NCBI GenBank assembly: GCA_003574885.1
Contig: PJFC01000005.1
Span: 124,001-188,000 of the forward strand
DNA: 64,000 bases
Source of the DNA: Geobacter sp.
GTDB taxonomy: Bacteria; Desulfobacterota; Desulfuromonadia; Geobacterales; Geobacteraceae
Reading direction: 5' to 3'
In this document: positions 55,672-64,000 of the stretch, piece by piece
Layout: the number at the start of each line of letters is the position of its first letter
Position numbering within the stretch: the first letter of the stretch is position 1
Translations under genes and position numbers: made by a program
The notes under the pieces: generated by a model
Told to the model about the DNA's origin: nothing
The model's database searches: none
The model's input: the letters and a program-made list of their open reading frames with translations, nothing else

Positions 55672-56964
55672 TCAGGTGAACTTGCGGTTGTCGAAGATCC
55701 GCTTCGTTTTTTTCTCCGAACGGGGGAGGGTGCCATAATCAAGCAGTTCGACGGTGCAGGAGACCAGCAGGGTATGCTTGATTCCTGAGACGATGCTCTT
55801 TACCAGCTGGCTGTCCGGCACTTCTCCATTGCGGCCGCGTTCCACCCGGGCCAGCATGTAGTCCCGGCCATCCTCGCCGTGATCCAGGATAATCTGGTAT
55901 TCGCTGCCGATGCCGGGAACGCGGGTCAGCACCTCGTCCACCTGGCCGGGGTAGATGTTGACTCCGCGGAAGATGACCACGTCGTCGGATCGGCCTTGTA
56001 TCCGGTCGTGGCGGGGGAACGGACAGCCGCACGGGCAGTCTCCTTCCAAAAGCCGGGTCAGGTCCCGGGAGCGGTAACGGATGAGTGGCACCCCTTCCTT
56101 CCCCATGGTGGTGAAGACCATCTCTCCCACTTCTCCCGGAGCGACCGGCTCCAGGGTCTCCGGATTGAGCACTTCCAGGATGTAGTAATCGGCCCAGTAG
56201 TGGATGCCGTTGTCATGGCTGCAGGAGAGGCCGGTGCCGGGGCCGTACAACTCGGTAAGGCCGGTTATGTCGTAAATCTCCTGGACGCCGAGAAACTCGC
56301 GCATGGTGGCGAGCATGGCACGGGAACTCCGCTCAGCCCCCATGATGACCTTTTTCAGGTTGAGGGTGTCCCTGATCCCCAGCCGATTGACCTCCTCGGC
56401 AAGGAGTAGCCCCATGGAGGCGGTACAGCAGAAAACCGTCGACTGCAGGTCCTGGAGGAAACCGATCTGGATATCCAGATTGCCGGGCCCGACCGGTATG
56501 GCCATGGCGCCGAATTTTTCACAGGCCAGCTGGAAGCCGATGCCGGCAGTCCAGAGTCCGTAGCCCACCGCGATCTGCACCCGGTCTTCCCTGGTCAGCC
56601 CCGCCAGTTCATAGCAGCGGGCAAACATTGCCTGCCAGTCATCCAGGTCTTTTTGCGTATAGCAGAGGACCTTCCGTTTGCCGGTGGTGCCCGACGAGGC
56701 GTGAATGCGGACGATATCACTGAAGGGGGCGGCGCGGAGCGCAAAAGGGTAGCCTGCTGCGAGATCCTGGGCGGTGGTAAAGGGGAGCCGGCGCAGATCG
56801 TCAAGGGTTTTTACCTCGTCAGGTGTGACCCCTGCGGCCTCAAGCTTGCTGCGGTAGAAGGAAGAATTGTTCCAGGCATGGCGCACCGTCCATTGCAGAC
56901 CTGAGAGCTGATGGTCGGCCAGTTCGGCCGGAGTGGCAAACTTGGGGGGGAAACGTTTCAGCAT
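55672..56964 (-). CDS. paaK: Phenylacetate-CoA ligase-like enzyme
   Basis: 430-residue AMP-forming ligase of the PaaK type. The AMP-binding motif is HASSGTTGKRK near residue 90, with YGLWTAGIGFQLA, GAERSSRAML, TGLTELYGPG and RYRSRDLTRLL following. It activates phenylacetate or a related aryl acid to the CoA thioester. It sits last in iorA-iorB-paaK, so it may recover the acids made from aromatic amino acids, or act with Ior during aromatic acid metabolism. Confidence 0.9.
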   Translation of the reverse strand: MLKRFPPKFATPAELADHQLSGLQWTVRHAWNNSSFYRSKLEAAGVTPDEVKTLDDLRRLPFTTAQDLAAGYPFALRAAPFSDIVRIHASSGTTGKRKVLCYTQKDLDDWQAMFARCYELAGLTREDRVQIAVGYGLWTAGIGFQLACEKFGAMAIPVGPGNLDIQIGFLQDLQSTVFCCTASMGLLLAEEVNRLGIRDTLNLKKVIMGAERSSRAMLATMREFLGVQEIYDITGLTELYGPGTGLSCSHDNGIHYWADYYILEVLNPETLEPVAPGEVGEMVFTTMGKEGVPLIRYRSRDLTRLLEGDCPCGCPFPRHDRIQGRSDDVVIFRGVNIYPGQVDEVLTRVPGIGSEYQIILDHGEDGRDYMLARVERGRNGEVPDSQLVKSIVSGIKHTLLVSCTVELLDYGTLPRSEKKTKRIFDNRKFT

Positions 56965-56986
56965 AAGACACTACTCCTGACAGGAT

Positions 56987-57523
56987 TCATGGTGTTGCTC
57001 CAAGCCCGGCGCGGAAGGCGGCCATTGCGCCATCCAGCGGTCCTTTCTTCATCTCCAGTTTTCTCTGGATTGCCTCCTCTACCTCGGCTGCCGTGCAGAA
57101 AAGTCGGCCAGACTCGGCAATGGCCCTGCCGAGCACCATGAGATTCACCGACTGGGGGTTGCCCATGGTCAGGGCCAGGGAATCAGCATCCATGATAGAA
57201 AGAGGGTGTGCTACCTCGACGATTGCAAGGGGCGGGGCGTTGGCGACGATCCATCCCTCCTGTTTCAGAAAGTGGCGGTGGAGGGGGACGGTCTCCGGTT
57301 TGAGCGCCAGCAGGCCATCCGCCTGCCCCGGTCGCACCAGGGGGCTGGAAAAGTCGCCGACCTTGAGGTGGGAGATGACAATGCCGCCGCGCTGGGCCAT
57401 GCCGTGGGTTTCCGAGGTGAGGACGTGGAATCCCTTTGCCATTGCCGTTTCGGCCAGGAGACGGGTGATGAAGAGGATGCCTTGGCCGCCGACGCCGGAA
57501 ATGATAAGCTGCTGGTTGTTCAT
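56987..57523 (-). CDS. iorB: Indolepyruvate:ferredoxin oxidoreductase, beta subunit
   Basis: 178 residues of the gamma-domain type (NQQLIISGVGGQGILFITRLLAE). HGMAQRGGIVISHLKVG follows. Forms the Ior complex with IorA. ATG 57523 overlaps the iorA stop by four bases, so expression is coupled. The paaK start is 22 bp after its stop. Confidence 0.93.
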   Translation of the reverse strand: MNNQQLIISGVGGQGILFITRLLAETAMAKGFHVLTSETHGMAQRGGIVISHLKVGDFSSPLVRPGQADGLLALKPETVPLHRHFLKQEGWIVANAPPLAIVEVAHPLSIMDADSLALTMGNPQSVNLMVLGRAIAESGRLFCTAAEVEEAIQRKLEMKKGPLDGAMAAFRAGLGATP

Positions 57524-59331
57524 GGCTTTTCCTCGCGGGGTTTGATGGAGCGGGACGGGCAGACGTCCATGCAGACGCCGCAACCGCTGCAGATGAGCAG
57601 ATCGGTCGTGACCTTTTTCGTCGCCTCATCGAAAACCAGGGCCGGGCATTCGAACTGGCTGGTGCAGACCTTGCAACCGGTGCAGGTGACGTCAATCTCC
57701 ACCTGGTCGCGCTGCAGTTTCGGCCGGTTACGATCCACCAGGCAGGGACTCTTGGCGATGACGACCGCCACGCTATCCTTGCGGGCGAACTCCACCGCCT
57801 CTTTCACCAGGCGGGTGAAGCCGGGAAGGTCAAGGGGATCGCCGGTCTTGCAGAAGCGGACACCGCACCCTTCGACGACGGAGCTGATCTCCACCGGAAC
57901 GCCGCCGGCAAGGGGCACGGCCGGCGTCGGCTGATTGCCGGTCATGGCCGTGGTGGCATTGTCCAGGATGACGAGGACAAAGCGCGACCTTTGGGTAACG
58001 GCATCGATCAGGGGAGGGATGCCGGAGTGGAAGAAGGTGGAGTCACCGATGGTGGCGACCACATCCCGCTCTTCCCCCGTTACCCGGTAGGCATGGTGAA
58101 ACCCTGCCGCCTGACTGACGGAAGCTCCCATGCAGAGGACGGTATCGACGCCGCCAAGATTTGCCCCAAGGGTGTAGCAACCGATGTCACTGGGATAGAT
58201 CCCCTTGGGCGCTGTCTTTTTGATGGCATAGAAACTTGCCCGGTGCGGGCAGCCGGGGCAGAGGGTGGGACGTCTGCCGCCGCCGGTCGGCGGCTGGGGC
58301 ACGGCCGGAACCGTAACACCGGCAAACCCGGCAATGATTCCTTCGATCAGTTCGGGAAGAAGCTCGCCCGCCTCGGGAACGGCGCCGGACAGTTTGCCCC
58401 GTACCTTGTCACGGTCACGGAGCTGCATTTCAATGACGCCGGTGGTCTCTTCCAGGACGAGGATCTCGTCAAAATCCCGCAGGATTTCCGTGGTGAACTC
58501 ACTATGGAGCGGATAGGGCTGGATTACCTGGAAGAAGGGAATGTTATCCCACAGGCCGAGGTTTTTCATGATTTCCCGTGCATGCCCCGCCGCCGCGCCG
58601 GACGCCACTATCGCCTTGTTAGCTCTGGCCCCGGGATTGAGACGGCGGGGAGCCGTGGGACCATAAGCTGCCATGCGGGCAAGCTTTTCGTTCAGTTCCA
58701 GGTGGAGACGGTAGCGGAAATTGGGGGTTGCAGCCCAGCGGGAGGGATTTTTCCTGAAATCCGCCGTGCGTCCCAGCTTCTTCACCGGCGCAGGCTGAAT
58801 GTCCTGGCAGGCATGACAGACACGGGTCGTCGGACGGAGCATGACCGGCACCTGAAACTCCTCGGAAAGCTCAAAGGCGAGGGCTACCAGCTCCTGAGCC
58901 TGGCCAGGCGAATCCGGGTCCAGCACCGGAATCTTTGCCAGCATGGCCAGCAGGCGGCTGTCCTGCTCGGTCTGGGACGAATGGGGGCCCGGATCGTCGG
59001 CGCTGATGACGATGAAGCCTCCCGTCACTCCCAGATAGACGGCGCTCATGAGTGGGTCGGAGGCCACATTGAGTCCGACCTGTTTCATGGCAACTGCCGT
59101 CCGCAGCCCGGACTGGCTCCCTGCGTAGGCGATCTCCAGCGCGACTTTCTCGTTGATCGCCCATTCCACATGCATGGCAACCCCTTCGGCCTTCTGCCAT
59201 GACATCACCCCTGACAGTATCTCCGAAGCAGGGGTCCCCGGGTAGGATGTTGCTACGACACAGCCATTTTCAATAAGAGCACGGGCAATGGCCTCATTCC
59301 CCTGCATCAGTAGAGGGTCTATCCTGTCCAA
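57520..59331 (-). CDS. iorA: Indolepyruvate:ferredoxin oxidoreductase, alpha subunit
   Basis: 603-residue subunit that oxidatively decarboxylates aryl pyruvates to aryl-acetyl-CoA, giving electrons to ferredoxin. N-terminal pyrimidine domain (NEAIARALIENG, SYPGTPASEI). The thiamine-diphosphate domain has LCPGCPHRASFYAI near 350 and GDSTFFHSGI near 430. Two [4Fe-4S] sites lie at the C-terminus: CTGCKVC...C and CSGCGVCMDVCP. The TTG start has GGAGG seven bases upstream, across a T-run. Confidence 0.95.
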   Translation of the reverse strand: MDRIDPLLMQGNEAIARALIENGCVVATSYPGTPASEILSGVMSWQKAEGVAMHVEWAINEKVALEIAYAGSQSGLRTAVAMKQVGLNVASDPLMSAVYLGVTGGFIVISADDPGPHSSQTEQDSRLLAMLAKIPVLDPDSPGQAQELVALAFELSEEFQVPVMLRPTTRVCHACQDIQPAPVKKLGRTADFRKNPSRWAATPNFRYRLHLELNEKLARMAAYGPTAPRRLNPGARANKAIVASGAAAGHAREIMKNLGLWDNIPFFQVIQPYPLHSEFTTEILRDFDEILVLEETTGVIEMQLRDRDKVRGKLSGAVPEAGELLPELIEGIIAGFAGVTVPAVPQPPTGGGRRPTLCPGCPHRASFYAIKKTAPKGIYPSDIGCYTLGANLGGVDTVLCMGASVSQAAGFHHAYRVTGEERDVVATIGDSTFFHSGIPPLIDAVTQRSRFVLVILDNATTAMTGNQPTPAVPLAGGVPVEISSVVEGCGVRFCKTGDPLDLPGFTRLVKEAVEFARKDSVAVVIAKSPCLVDRNRPKLQRDQVEIDVTCTGCKVCTSQFECPALVFDEATKKVTTDLLICSGCGVCMDVCPSRSIKPREEKP

Positions 59332-59476
59332 AAAAAACCTCCAGCGCGTAGTTTTCGTCCGTTAAATCCTGGTACGGCAGACCGGTGTTACGCACACAAA
59401 GGAGCCATTTTCATGTCCGGCAGTGGGATTTGTCAATACAAAATAATGGTGCAGACGAGGTTACGGTGATTTTGTC

Positions 59477-59504
59477 TTGACTTGGGATTGCCTGCCATTA
59501 GAAT
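59477..59504 (+). promoter_or_regulatory. Promoter of the small exported protein gene
   Basis: TTGACT (59477-59482), 16-bp spacer, TAGAAT (59499-59504), 52 bp before ATG. Confidence 0.5.
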
Positions 59505-59556
59505 TTACCAGGAATGTGACTTTGGGTGTGCGTGCCGTTGCTGCGGAGGAGGAATC

Positions 59557-59886
59557 ATGAAGTGTTTGGCAATCAAACTTCTTGTTGGTGTCGTATCTGT
59601 TCTTCTTACTGTGGGAACTCTGTGGGGAGCCGATGAAGAGACGCCGGCAAATGAACCGGCTGTTGACAGCCAGCAGGCACCGCCGGAACTCCCCTCCCAG
59701 GCTCCCGCCTCACCAACTCCGTCCCGGCAGGAAACGCCGGCCGCTGAAACGCCGGGCCGGGAAACGCCGCCACCGGATACCGTTTCGGCGCCTGCGGCGC
59801 CGACCGAATCCCCGGCCGATCCGTGCAAGGGTTGCGTCTGTAGTGGCGGGATGGTGTCTCCTGCGTGCCTGGAGTGCTGCCGGTGA
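59557..59886 (+). CDS. Small exported Pro-rich protein with Cys-rich tail
   Basis: 109 residues. A signal peptide (ending LWGA) precedes a 60-residue Pro/Glu/Thr/Ala-rich stretch with repeated ETP units. The C-terminus has six cysteines in CKGCVCSGG...CLECC. No known family. GAGGAGG before ATG, a good promoter upstream and a strong terminator downstream all support a real gene. The tail might bind metal or be disulfide-bonded on the cell surface. Confidence 0.7.
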   Translation: MKCLAIKLLVGVVSVLLTVGTLWGADEETPANEPAVDSQQAPPELPSQAPASPTPSRQETPAAETPGRETPPPDTVSAPAAPTESPADPCKGCVCSGGMVSPACLECCR

Positions 59887-59941
59887 GCGGGCAGGACGGT
59901 TGACTGCCGTCGCGGGGTCAGGTCGACAGGATTCAAGAACA

Positions 59942-59969
59942 GCAAAGGCCGCGTCACCGCGGCCTTTGC
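59942..59969. terminator. Bidirectional terminator
   Basis: 12-bp perfect stem GCAAAGGCCGCG/CGCGGCCTTTGC with loop TCAC, between the small exported protein gene and the convergent peroxiredoxin gene. Confidence 0.88.
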
Positions 59970-59990
59970 CATGTCCGGAATATGCTGATC

Positions 59991-60659
59991 CTATTTTCCC
60001 AGCGTCTTCTGCCCCGGCTTCCAGCCGATGGGGCAGAGCTCGCCGGTCTGGAGCGCTTCCAGGACCCGCAGGGTCTCGTCCACGCTCCTGCCCACCGAGA
60101 GGTTGTGCACCAGCTCGTACTGGAGAACGCCGTTCGGGTCGATGATGAAGAGGCCGCGCAGGGCTTCCCCTTCCTTTTCGTCGAGAATGCCGTACTTGCT
60201 TGCCACCTCCTTCTTGAAGTCGGCAAGGAGAGGGTATTTCAGGTCTCCCAGATCACCCCGCTGAATCCATGCCAGGTGGGAATACTTGCTGTCCACGGAG
60301 GCGCCAAGGACTTCGGCGTTCAGTTTCCGGAAGGTGTCGAGGGCGGCGTTGAATCCCCTGATCTCGGTGGGGCAGACAAAGGTGAAATCGTTGGGGTAGA
60401 AGAAGAGGACCACCCATTTCCCCCGGTAATCGGCCAGCCCCACCTTCTTGAATTCCCCGTTGACCACCGCATCAAGGGTGAAGCCGGGAGCAGGCTGGCC
60501 TACCTTTGCGGTTCCGCCCTCCTTCTGGGGTTCAAGGGTGTGGGCTGTCGCGAACATGTTGTGGGCTCTTTGCACTTCGACGGCGAAGGCTCCTCTGACG
60601 CCGCATGAAAGAATGATCGCCGCTATCGCCGCTCCCCGTAGCCATTGTCGTCCGTTCAC
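59991..60659 (-). CDS. Exported 2-Cys peroxiredoxin
   Basis: 222 residues. A signal peptide (IAAIILSCGVRGAFA) precedes an AhpC/Prx domain. The peroxidatic Cys is in DFTFVCPTE and the resolving Cys in GELCPIGW, so it is a typical 2-Cys type. The domain begins at VGQPAPGFTLDAV. Most members of this group are cytoplasmic; the clear signal peptide implies a periplasmic role in removing peroxides. Confidence 0.88.
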   Translation of the reverse strand: MNGRQWLRGAAIAAIILSCGVRGAFAVEVQRAHNMFATAHTLEPQKEGGTAKVGQPAPGFTLDAVVNGEFKKVGLADYRGKWVVLFFYPNDFTFVCPTEIRGFNAALDTFRKLNAEVLGASVDSKYSHLAWIQRGDLGDLKYPLLADFKKEVASKYGILDEKEGEALRGLFIIDPNGVLQYELVHNLSVGRSVDETLRVLEALQTGELCPIGWKPGQKTLGK

Positions 60660-60833
60660 CGTTATCCCCCTGTATAGATTGTTGTCGTTTTGTTCCCGGC
60701 CGTTCGCCGGCAGGCCTGTTCATTGTACTTCACTGCAGCCGTATTGCAACCACCACTCCAATGGCAAAAAGTCTTCTGTTGCCAGGGGAATTGTGCTACA
60801 AAAGACCATTATTTACCCGTAAAGGAGATCGTC

Positions 60834-61352
60834 ATGAGCGAAACAAAAAATCCCCAGGTCCTTATGGAAACCTCCATGGGAAACGTCACCATCGAGCTTT
60901 TCCAGGACAAGGCCCCCATCAGCGTGCGCAACTTCCTCTCCTACGTGAAGGACGGGTACTACGACGGGCTCATCTTCCACCGGGTCATTGCATCCTTCAT
61001 GGTTCAGGGTGGCGGTATGGACGAGAACATGATGTCGAAAAAGACCAAGTTCGCCATCAAGAACGAGGCGGCCAACGGCCTGTCCAACAAGCGGGGGACC
61101 CTGGCCATGGCCAGAACAAACGTTGTGGATAGCGCCACGTCCCAGTTCTTCATCAACGTGGTGGACAACCTGTTCCTCGACCACCAGGGAAAGACCCCCG
61201 ACCGTTACGGTTACGCCGTGTTCGGCCAGGTGACCGCCGGTATGGAGGTGGTGGATGCCATCAAGGGAGTGAAGACCGGTTCGAAGGGCGGGCATTCGGA
61301 CGTCCCCGTGGAACCGGTGTTCATAACGTCCATGAAGGTTGTGGAAGGGTGA
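60834..61352 (+). CDS. Cyclophilin-type peptidyl-prolyl isomerase
   Basis: 172-residue cyclophilin without a signal peptide, so cytoplasmic (PpiB-like). Motifs are [25 protein letters not shown] and [19 protein letters not shown] precedes ATG 60834. The longer frame to 60690 has no support. Confidence 0.94.
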   Translation: MSETKNPQVLMETSMGNVTIELFQDKAPISVRNFLSYVKDGYYDGLIFHRVIASFMVQGGGMDENMMSKKTKFAIKNEAANGLSNKRGTLAMARTNVVDSATSQFFINVVDNLFLDHQGKTPDRYGYAVFGQVTAGMEVVDAIKGVKTGSKGGHSDVPVEPVFITSMKVVEG

Positions 61353-61372
61353 TCAGTACTAGTGAAAAGTGA

Positions 61373-61408
61373 AAAAGGCCGGCCGGGATTTCCCCGCCGG
61401 CCTTTTTT
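61373..61408 (+). terminator. Intrinsic terminator after the cyclophilin gene
   Basis: Long GC-rich stem AAGGCCGGC/GCCGGCCTT with inner GGG/CCC pairs, then a run of T. Confidence 0.9.
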
Positions 61409-61431
61409 GTTGTGGGACTGCCTGATTTTTC

Positions 61432-62004
61432 CTACCAGTTTTCCCCGAGCAGTTCGAAGTGGGCCTGGGCATGGTTGCAGGCCTTGCAGCTGTCGGGGGC
61501 GTCGGTGCCATGGTGGAGGTAACCGCAGTTGCGGCAGCGCCAGGTGACGGAGGTGTCCCGGCTGAAGACCCGGTTCTGCTCGATGTTGTCCAGGAGGGCG
61601 AGGTAGCGCTTCTCGTGCTGAGCTTCCGCTACGGCGATGGCGAGAAAAACATCGGCGATCTGGGAGAATCCTTCTTCCCGCGCAACGGTAGCGAATGAGG
61701 GATACATGTCGGTATGTTCGTAGTGCTCCCCTGCCGCCGATTCCCGCAGGTTTTCCGCAGTGGAGCCGATTTTCCCGGCGGGGAAGCTGGCGGTGACCTG
61801 TGCCTCGCCACCCTCCAGGAACTTGAAGAGCCGCTTGGCATGCTCCCTTTCCTGGTTGGCGGTTTCCTCGAAGATATCGGCCATCTGGACGTAGCCTTCG
61901 TTCTTCGCCTTCGCGGCGAAGTAGGTGTAGCGGTTACGTGCCTGACTTTCACCTGCAAAAGCCGTCAACAGGTTGATTTCGGTGCGGGTGCCCTTCAGAC
62001 TCAT
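61432..62004 (-). CDS. Rubrerythrin
   Basis: 190-residue diiron peroxidase used by anaerobes against peroxide. An erythrin four-helix domain with GESQARNRY, EETANQEREHAKR and EAQHEKRY iron-binding motifs is followed by a rubredoxin-like domain (CRNCGYLH, CKACNH). AGGAGG precedes ATG 62004. Together with the exported peroxiredoxin nearby it suggests a peroxide-defence neighbourhood. Confidence 0.96.
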   Translation of the reverse strand: MSLKGTRTEINLLTAFAGESQARNRYTYFAAKAKNEGYVQMADIFEETANQEREHAKRLFKFLEGGEAQVTASFPAGKIGSTAENLRESAAGEHYEHTDMYPSFATVAREEGFSQIADVFLAIAVAEAQHEKRYLALLDNIEQNRVFSRDTSVTWRCRNCGYLHHGTDAPDSCKACNHAQAHFELLGENW

Positions 62005-62150
62005 GGTGATCCTCCTGTGCTGGGATGATGATCCCCGGTGTAAGGACATCTGCCGGGGATGGGGAATGTGTGTCGTTGCATGACGGATTGCGTTGACGGG
62101 AGCATACTGGCTGGACGGGGTCCAACATTACCGTTTCGGGGAAGGGGGTG

Positions 62151-64000
62151 TCAAGCCGATTTTGTGGCTTCCTGCTCGTGGGGCTCTTCTTTTTCACGGG
62201 GAGGGGTGGAAAAGGTGATACGGTTACGCCCATCGGCCTTGGCCTGGTAGAGAGCGATATCCGCCGCGTGAATAAGGGCCGTAGCTGTATCGCCGTCTTC
62301 CGGGAATGCGGCCAGTCCGATGCTGGCGGTCAACCGCCCCAGGGGGAGTTCTTCCTCGCCGGCGAACGACTCGCTTTCGATGCCACGCCGGATTCTTTCG
62401 GCCACGAAAATCGCCTCCCGCTTTATGGTCGACGGCAGAATGATGCAGAACTCCTCACCGCCGTAACGGGTCACCATGTCCATATCCCGCACGGAGGTCC
62501 TGAGTATTTTGGCGGTTTTCTTCAGGGCCTTGTCTCCGGCAATGTGGCCGTTGTAATCGTTGTACTGTTTGAAATGGTCCAGATCTATCATCATGACGGT
62601 GAGGCTCAGCCCCTGACGGATGCTCCGGTTCAGCTCCTCTTCGATCCGTTTCTCCAGGAAGCGTCGGTTGTAGAGTTCGGTGAGCGGATCGGTGAGAGAG
62701 AGCTTCTCCAGCATCTCCGCCCGTTCCAGGGAAAGTGTCCGGACGATCATGGCGGCGGCGTGGTTCACGTAGGTGGTGAGAAGCTCCAGGTCCGCTTCGG
62801 TGAACAGCCCCTGGTTTTTCTTGTCCGCCAGGTTGAGTACGCCGAGGATCTGTTCCTTGAATTTGAGTGGTATGCTGATGAACGACTTGGTCTTGAAGCG
62901 GGGGCGGTTGACCCCCTGGCCGAGGTTGGTCTTCTCGATGTCGTTAACCAGCAGGGGGGTGCCGTTCAGGGCTACCCTTCCCGCGATCCCTTTTCCTACC
63001 TTCAGGTTGAGGCTGCGTGCCAGGTTGAGGTTCATGCCGATGGCCGCTTCGATCTGAAGGTTTTCTCCCCGGTCGTCGACCCGCATGAGGGAACCGCTGG
63101 TGGCATTTACCAGGTCGGCTCCCATTTCCAGGACCTGCCTGACCAGCTCCGCCTGCCCTTCGGTGAGTGCCAGGGAACTGATGACGTCCATGAGCTTGTC
63201 GGAAATGGACGTTTCCCTGCCATATTCAGCCTTCTGTCGTAACTGGCGCAGCTTGGCCGCAACCCGGCCGGTAATGATCTGGGTGATAAGGAGGTCGCGG
63301 GTGGGGAGGTCGCGGTCGAAGACGAATACCATGCCGAACAGTTCATTTGCTGAGGTGAGGGGGATGCAGGTGAGCATGTCGGCGACCCCTCCCGGCAGCA
63401 GCTCCTCCACATCCTCGCTCTGTATTACGGTCATGTCGGTGGCATAGTTGGGAATCACCCGCCGCAGCTTTTCCGTACTGAGACTGGCCTGGTCGAAAAA
63501 TGTATCCCCCCAGGTCTTCCGCAGGGAGAAACTGTGGTCCCCTTCCTCGGGGAGGGCCACGACGATGATCGGCACGTCGAAAAGAATTCCGATGGTTTCG
63601 CTCAGAAGAGCAACCACTTCTTCGTCCGTAACGGCGGAGTCGATATCAGCTGCTACCTGTACGATGGCATTGAGCTGCTCGGTTGTCTTTTCCACGTAGA
63701 TGACGTGGTGCTCTTCCTTCTGGAAGGAGGGAATGAGGCTGTGGACCTTCTGTGCAACCCGGAGCAGTTCCACTTCGCTGACGGCGGGAAGTTTCTGCAA
63801 CCGGTCGAGGATTTCCATCGGGTTGATGTCCTCGGTGCGGGCAATGGTTTCCAGTTTTAACAGGTCTAAGGACCGCTCCCTGACTCCGCCGCCGATGACG
63901 CAGCACAAGGGTGCGGCCGATGAATTCAGGGGTACCGCGAAGTTCAGGAGTCCGATGGGGCAGCGGAAGACGGCTGGCTGGCCGGAAGTCACCACGCTTT
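62151..64000 (-). CDS. GAF-GGDEF diguanylate cyclase (5' end may be outside the window)
   Basis: At least 614 residues. Two GAF-like sensor regions (about 120-260 and 265-430) precede a GGDEF domain (about 440-595). The active site is RYGGEEF, an active form, and LTDPLTELYNRRF marks its start. It makes cyclic di-GMP in response to a soluble signal. A GTG at 63995 could be the start but has no ribosome site in view and the frame is still open at the window end, so I treat it as partial. The rubrerythrin gene is next on the same strand. Confidence 0.9.
   Translation of the reverse strand, partial: SVVTSGQPAVFRCPIGLLNFAVPLNSSAAPLCCVIGGGVRERSLDLLKLETIARTEDINPMEILDRLQKLPAVSEVELLRVAQKVHSLIPSFQKEEHHVIYVEKTTEQLNAIVQVAADIDSAVTDEEVVALLSETIGILFDVPIIVVALPEEGDHSFSLRKTWGDTFFDQASLSTEKLRRVIPNYATDMTVIQSEDVEELLPGGVADMLTCIPLTSANELFGMVFVFDRDLPTRDLLITQIITGRVAAKLRQLRQKAEYGRETSISDKLMDVISSLALTEGQAELVRQVLEMGADLVNATSGSLMRVDDRGENLQIEAAIGMNLNLARSLNLKVGKGIAGRVALNGTPLLVNDIEKTNLGQGVNRPRFKTKSFISIPLKFKEQILGVLNLADKKNQGLFTEADLELLTTYVNHAAAMIVRTLSLERAEMLEKLSLTDPLTELYNRRFLEKRIEEELNRSIRQGLSLTVMMIDLDHFKQYNDYNGHIAGDKALKKTAKILRTSVRDMDMVTRYGGEEFCIILPSTIKREAIFVAERIRRGIESESFAGEEELPLGRLTASIGLAAFPEDGDTATALIHAADIALYQAKADGRNRITFSTPPREKEEPHEQEATKSA

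Noticed and set aside
57991-59202. 403-residue plus-strand frame opposite iorA
   Set aside because: iorA has complete ThDP and iron-sulfur motifs; the opposite frame has none.

Overview
The window looks like a chromosome segment from a Geobacteraceae member (Geobacter in the broad sense). The evidence is gene content and style: a nine-heme c-type cytochrome built from three-heme repeats, a single-heme cytochrome/CopD/b5 fusion, a selenoprotein, the carboxynorspermidine route to spermidine, indolepyruvate oxidoreductase with an arylacetate-CoA ligase, and many zinc-ribbon and Cys-rich small proteins. The backbone is GC-rich, with long hairpin repeats between genes. All identifications come from reading the sequence; no database search was run.

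Layout. 0-11.4 kb: envelope and housekeeping genes, namely a PMT/ArnT-like glycosyltransferase, U32 protease-family protein, cpoB-like lipoprotein, LysM protein, dprA, topA, a zinc-ribbon protein, trmFO, a small membrane protein and maf. 11.4-19.3 kb: an AT-rich accessory block, all on the plus strand. It holds a ComEC-like metallo-beta-lactamase protein, a DUF559/Vsr-like nuclease, a three-gene unit (SMC-like AAA ATPase, DUF6602 nuclease, Mrr-like nuclease) and a DUF3592 protein. The joints between these units have the shape of integron attC sites, so I read the block as an integrase-less cassette array carrying a candidate defence module. 19.3-26.1 kb: DUF4124, DUF2339/DUF3999, a PLP-binding protein, a polysaccharide deacetylase and proC. 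26.1-32.1 kb: polyamine synthesis. An XRE-cupin regulator with three tandem operators precedes carboxynorspermidine synthase, nspC and speA, and these genes are separated by copies of a hairpin repeat.

32.1-43.5 kb: pal, a zinc-ribbon protein, a MATE transporter, a large sensor kinase, DUF3108, a ChaN-like protein, a B12-binding radical SAM enzyme and a BON lipoprotein. 43.5-51.4 kb: a selenocysteine-containing glutaredoxin-like lipoprotein whose in-frame UGA splits it in a naive ORF call, a radical SAM protein, the cytochrome/CopD/b5 fusion, acylphosphatase, ligA and a Rep-type helicase. 51.4-64 kb: a Sel1 protein with the nine-heme cytochrome, a LysR/YeiH divergent pair, iorA-iorB-paaK, an exported peroxiredoxin, a cyclophilin, a rubrerythrin and a GAF-GGDEF protein that runs off the window end.

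Most notable: (1) the UPYC glutaredoxin with a SECIS-like hairpin; (2) the attC-like joints, where two cassette starts match the R'' box at the cassette's far end, as cassette biology predicts; (3) two MITE-like elements, each flanked by an exact 7-bp direct repeat; (4) the triple operator of the polyamine regulator.
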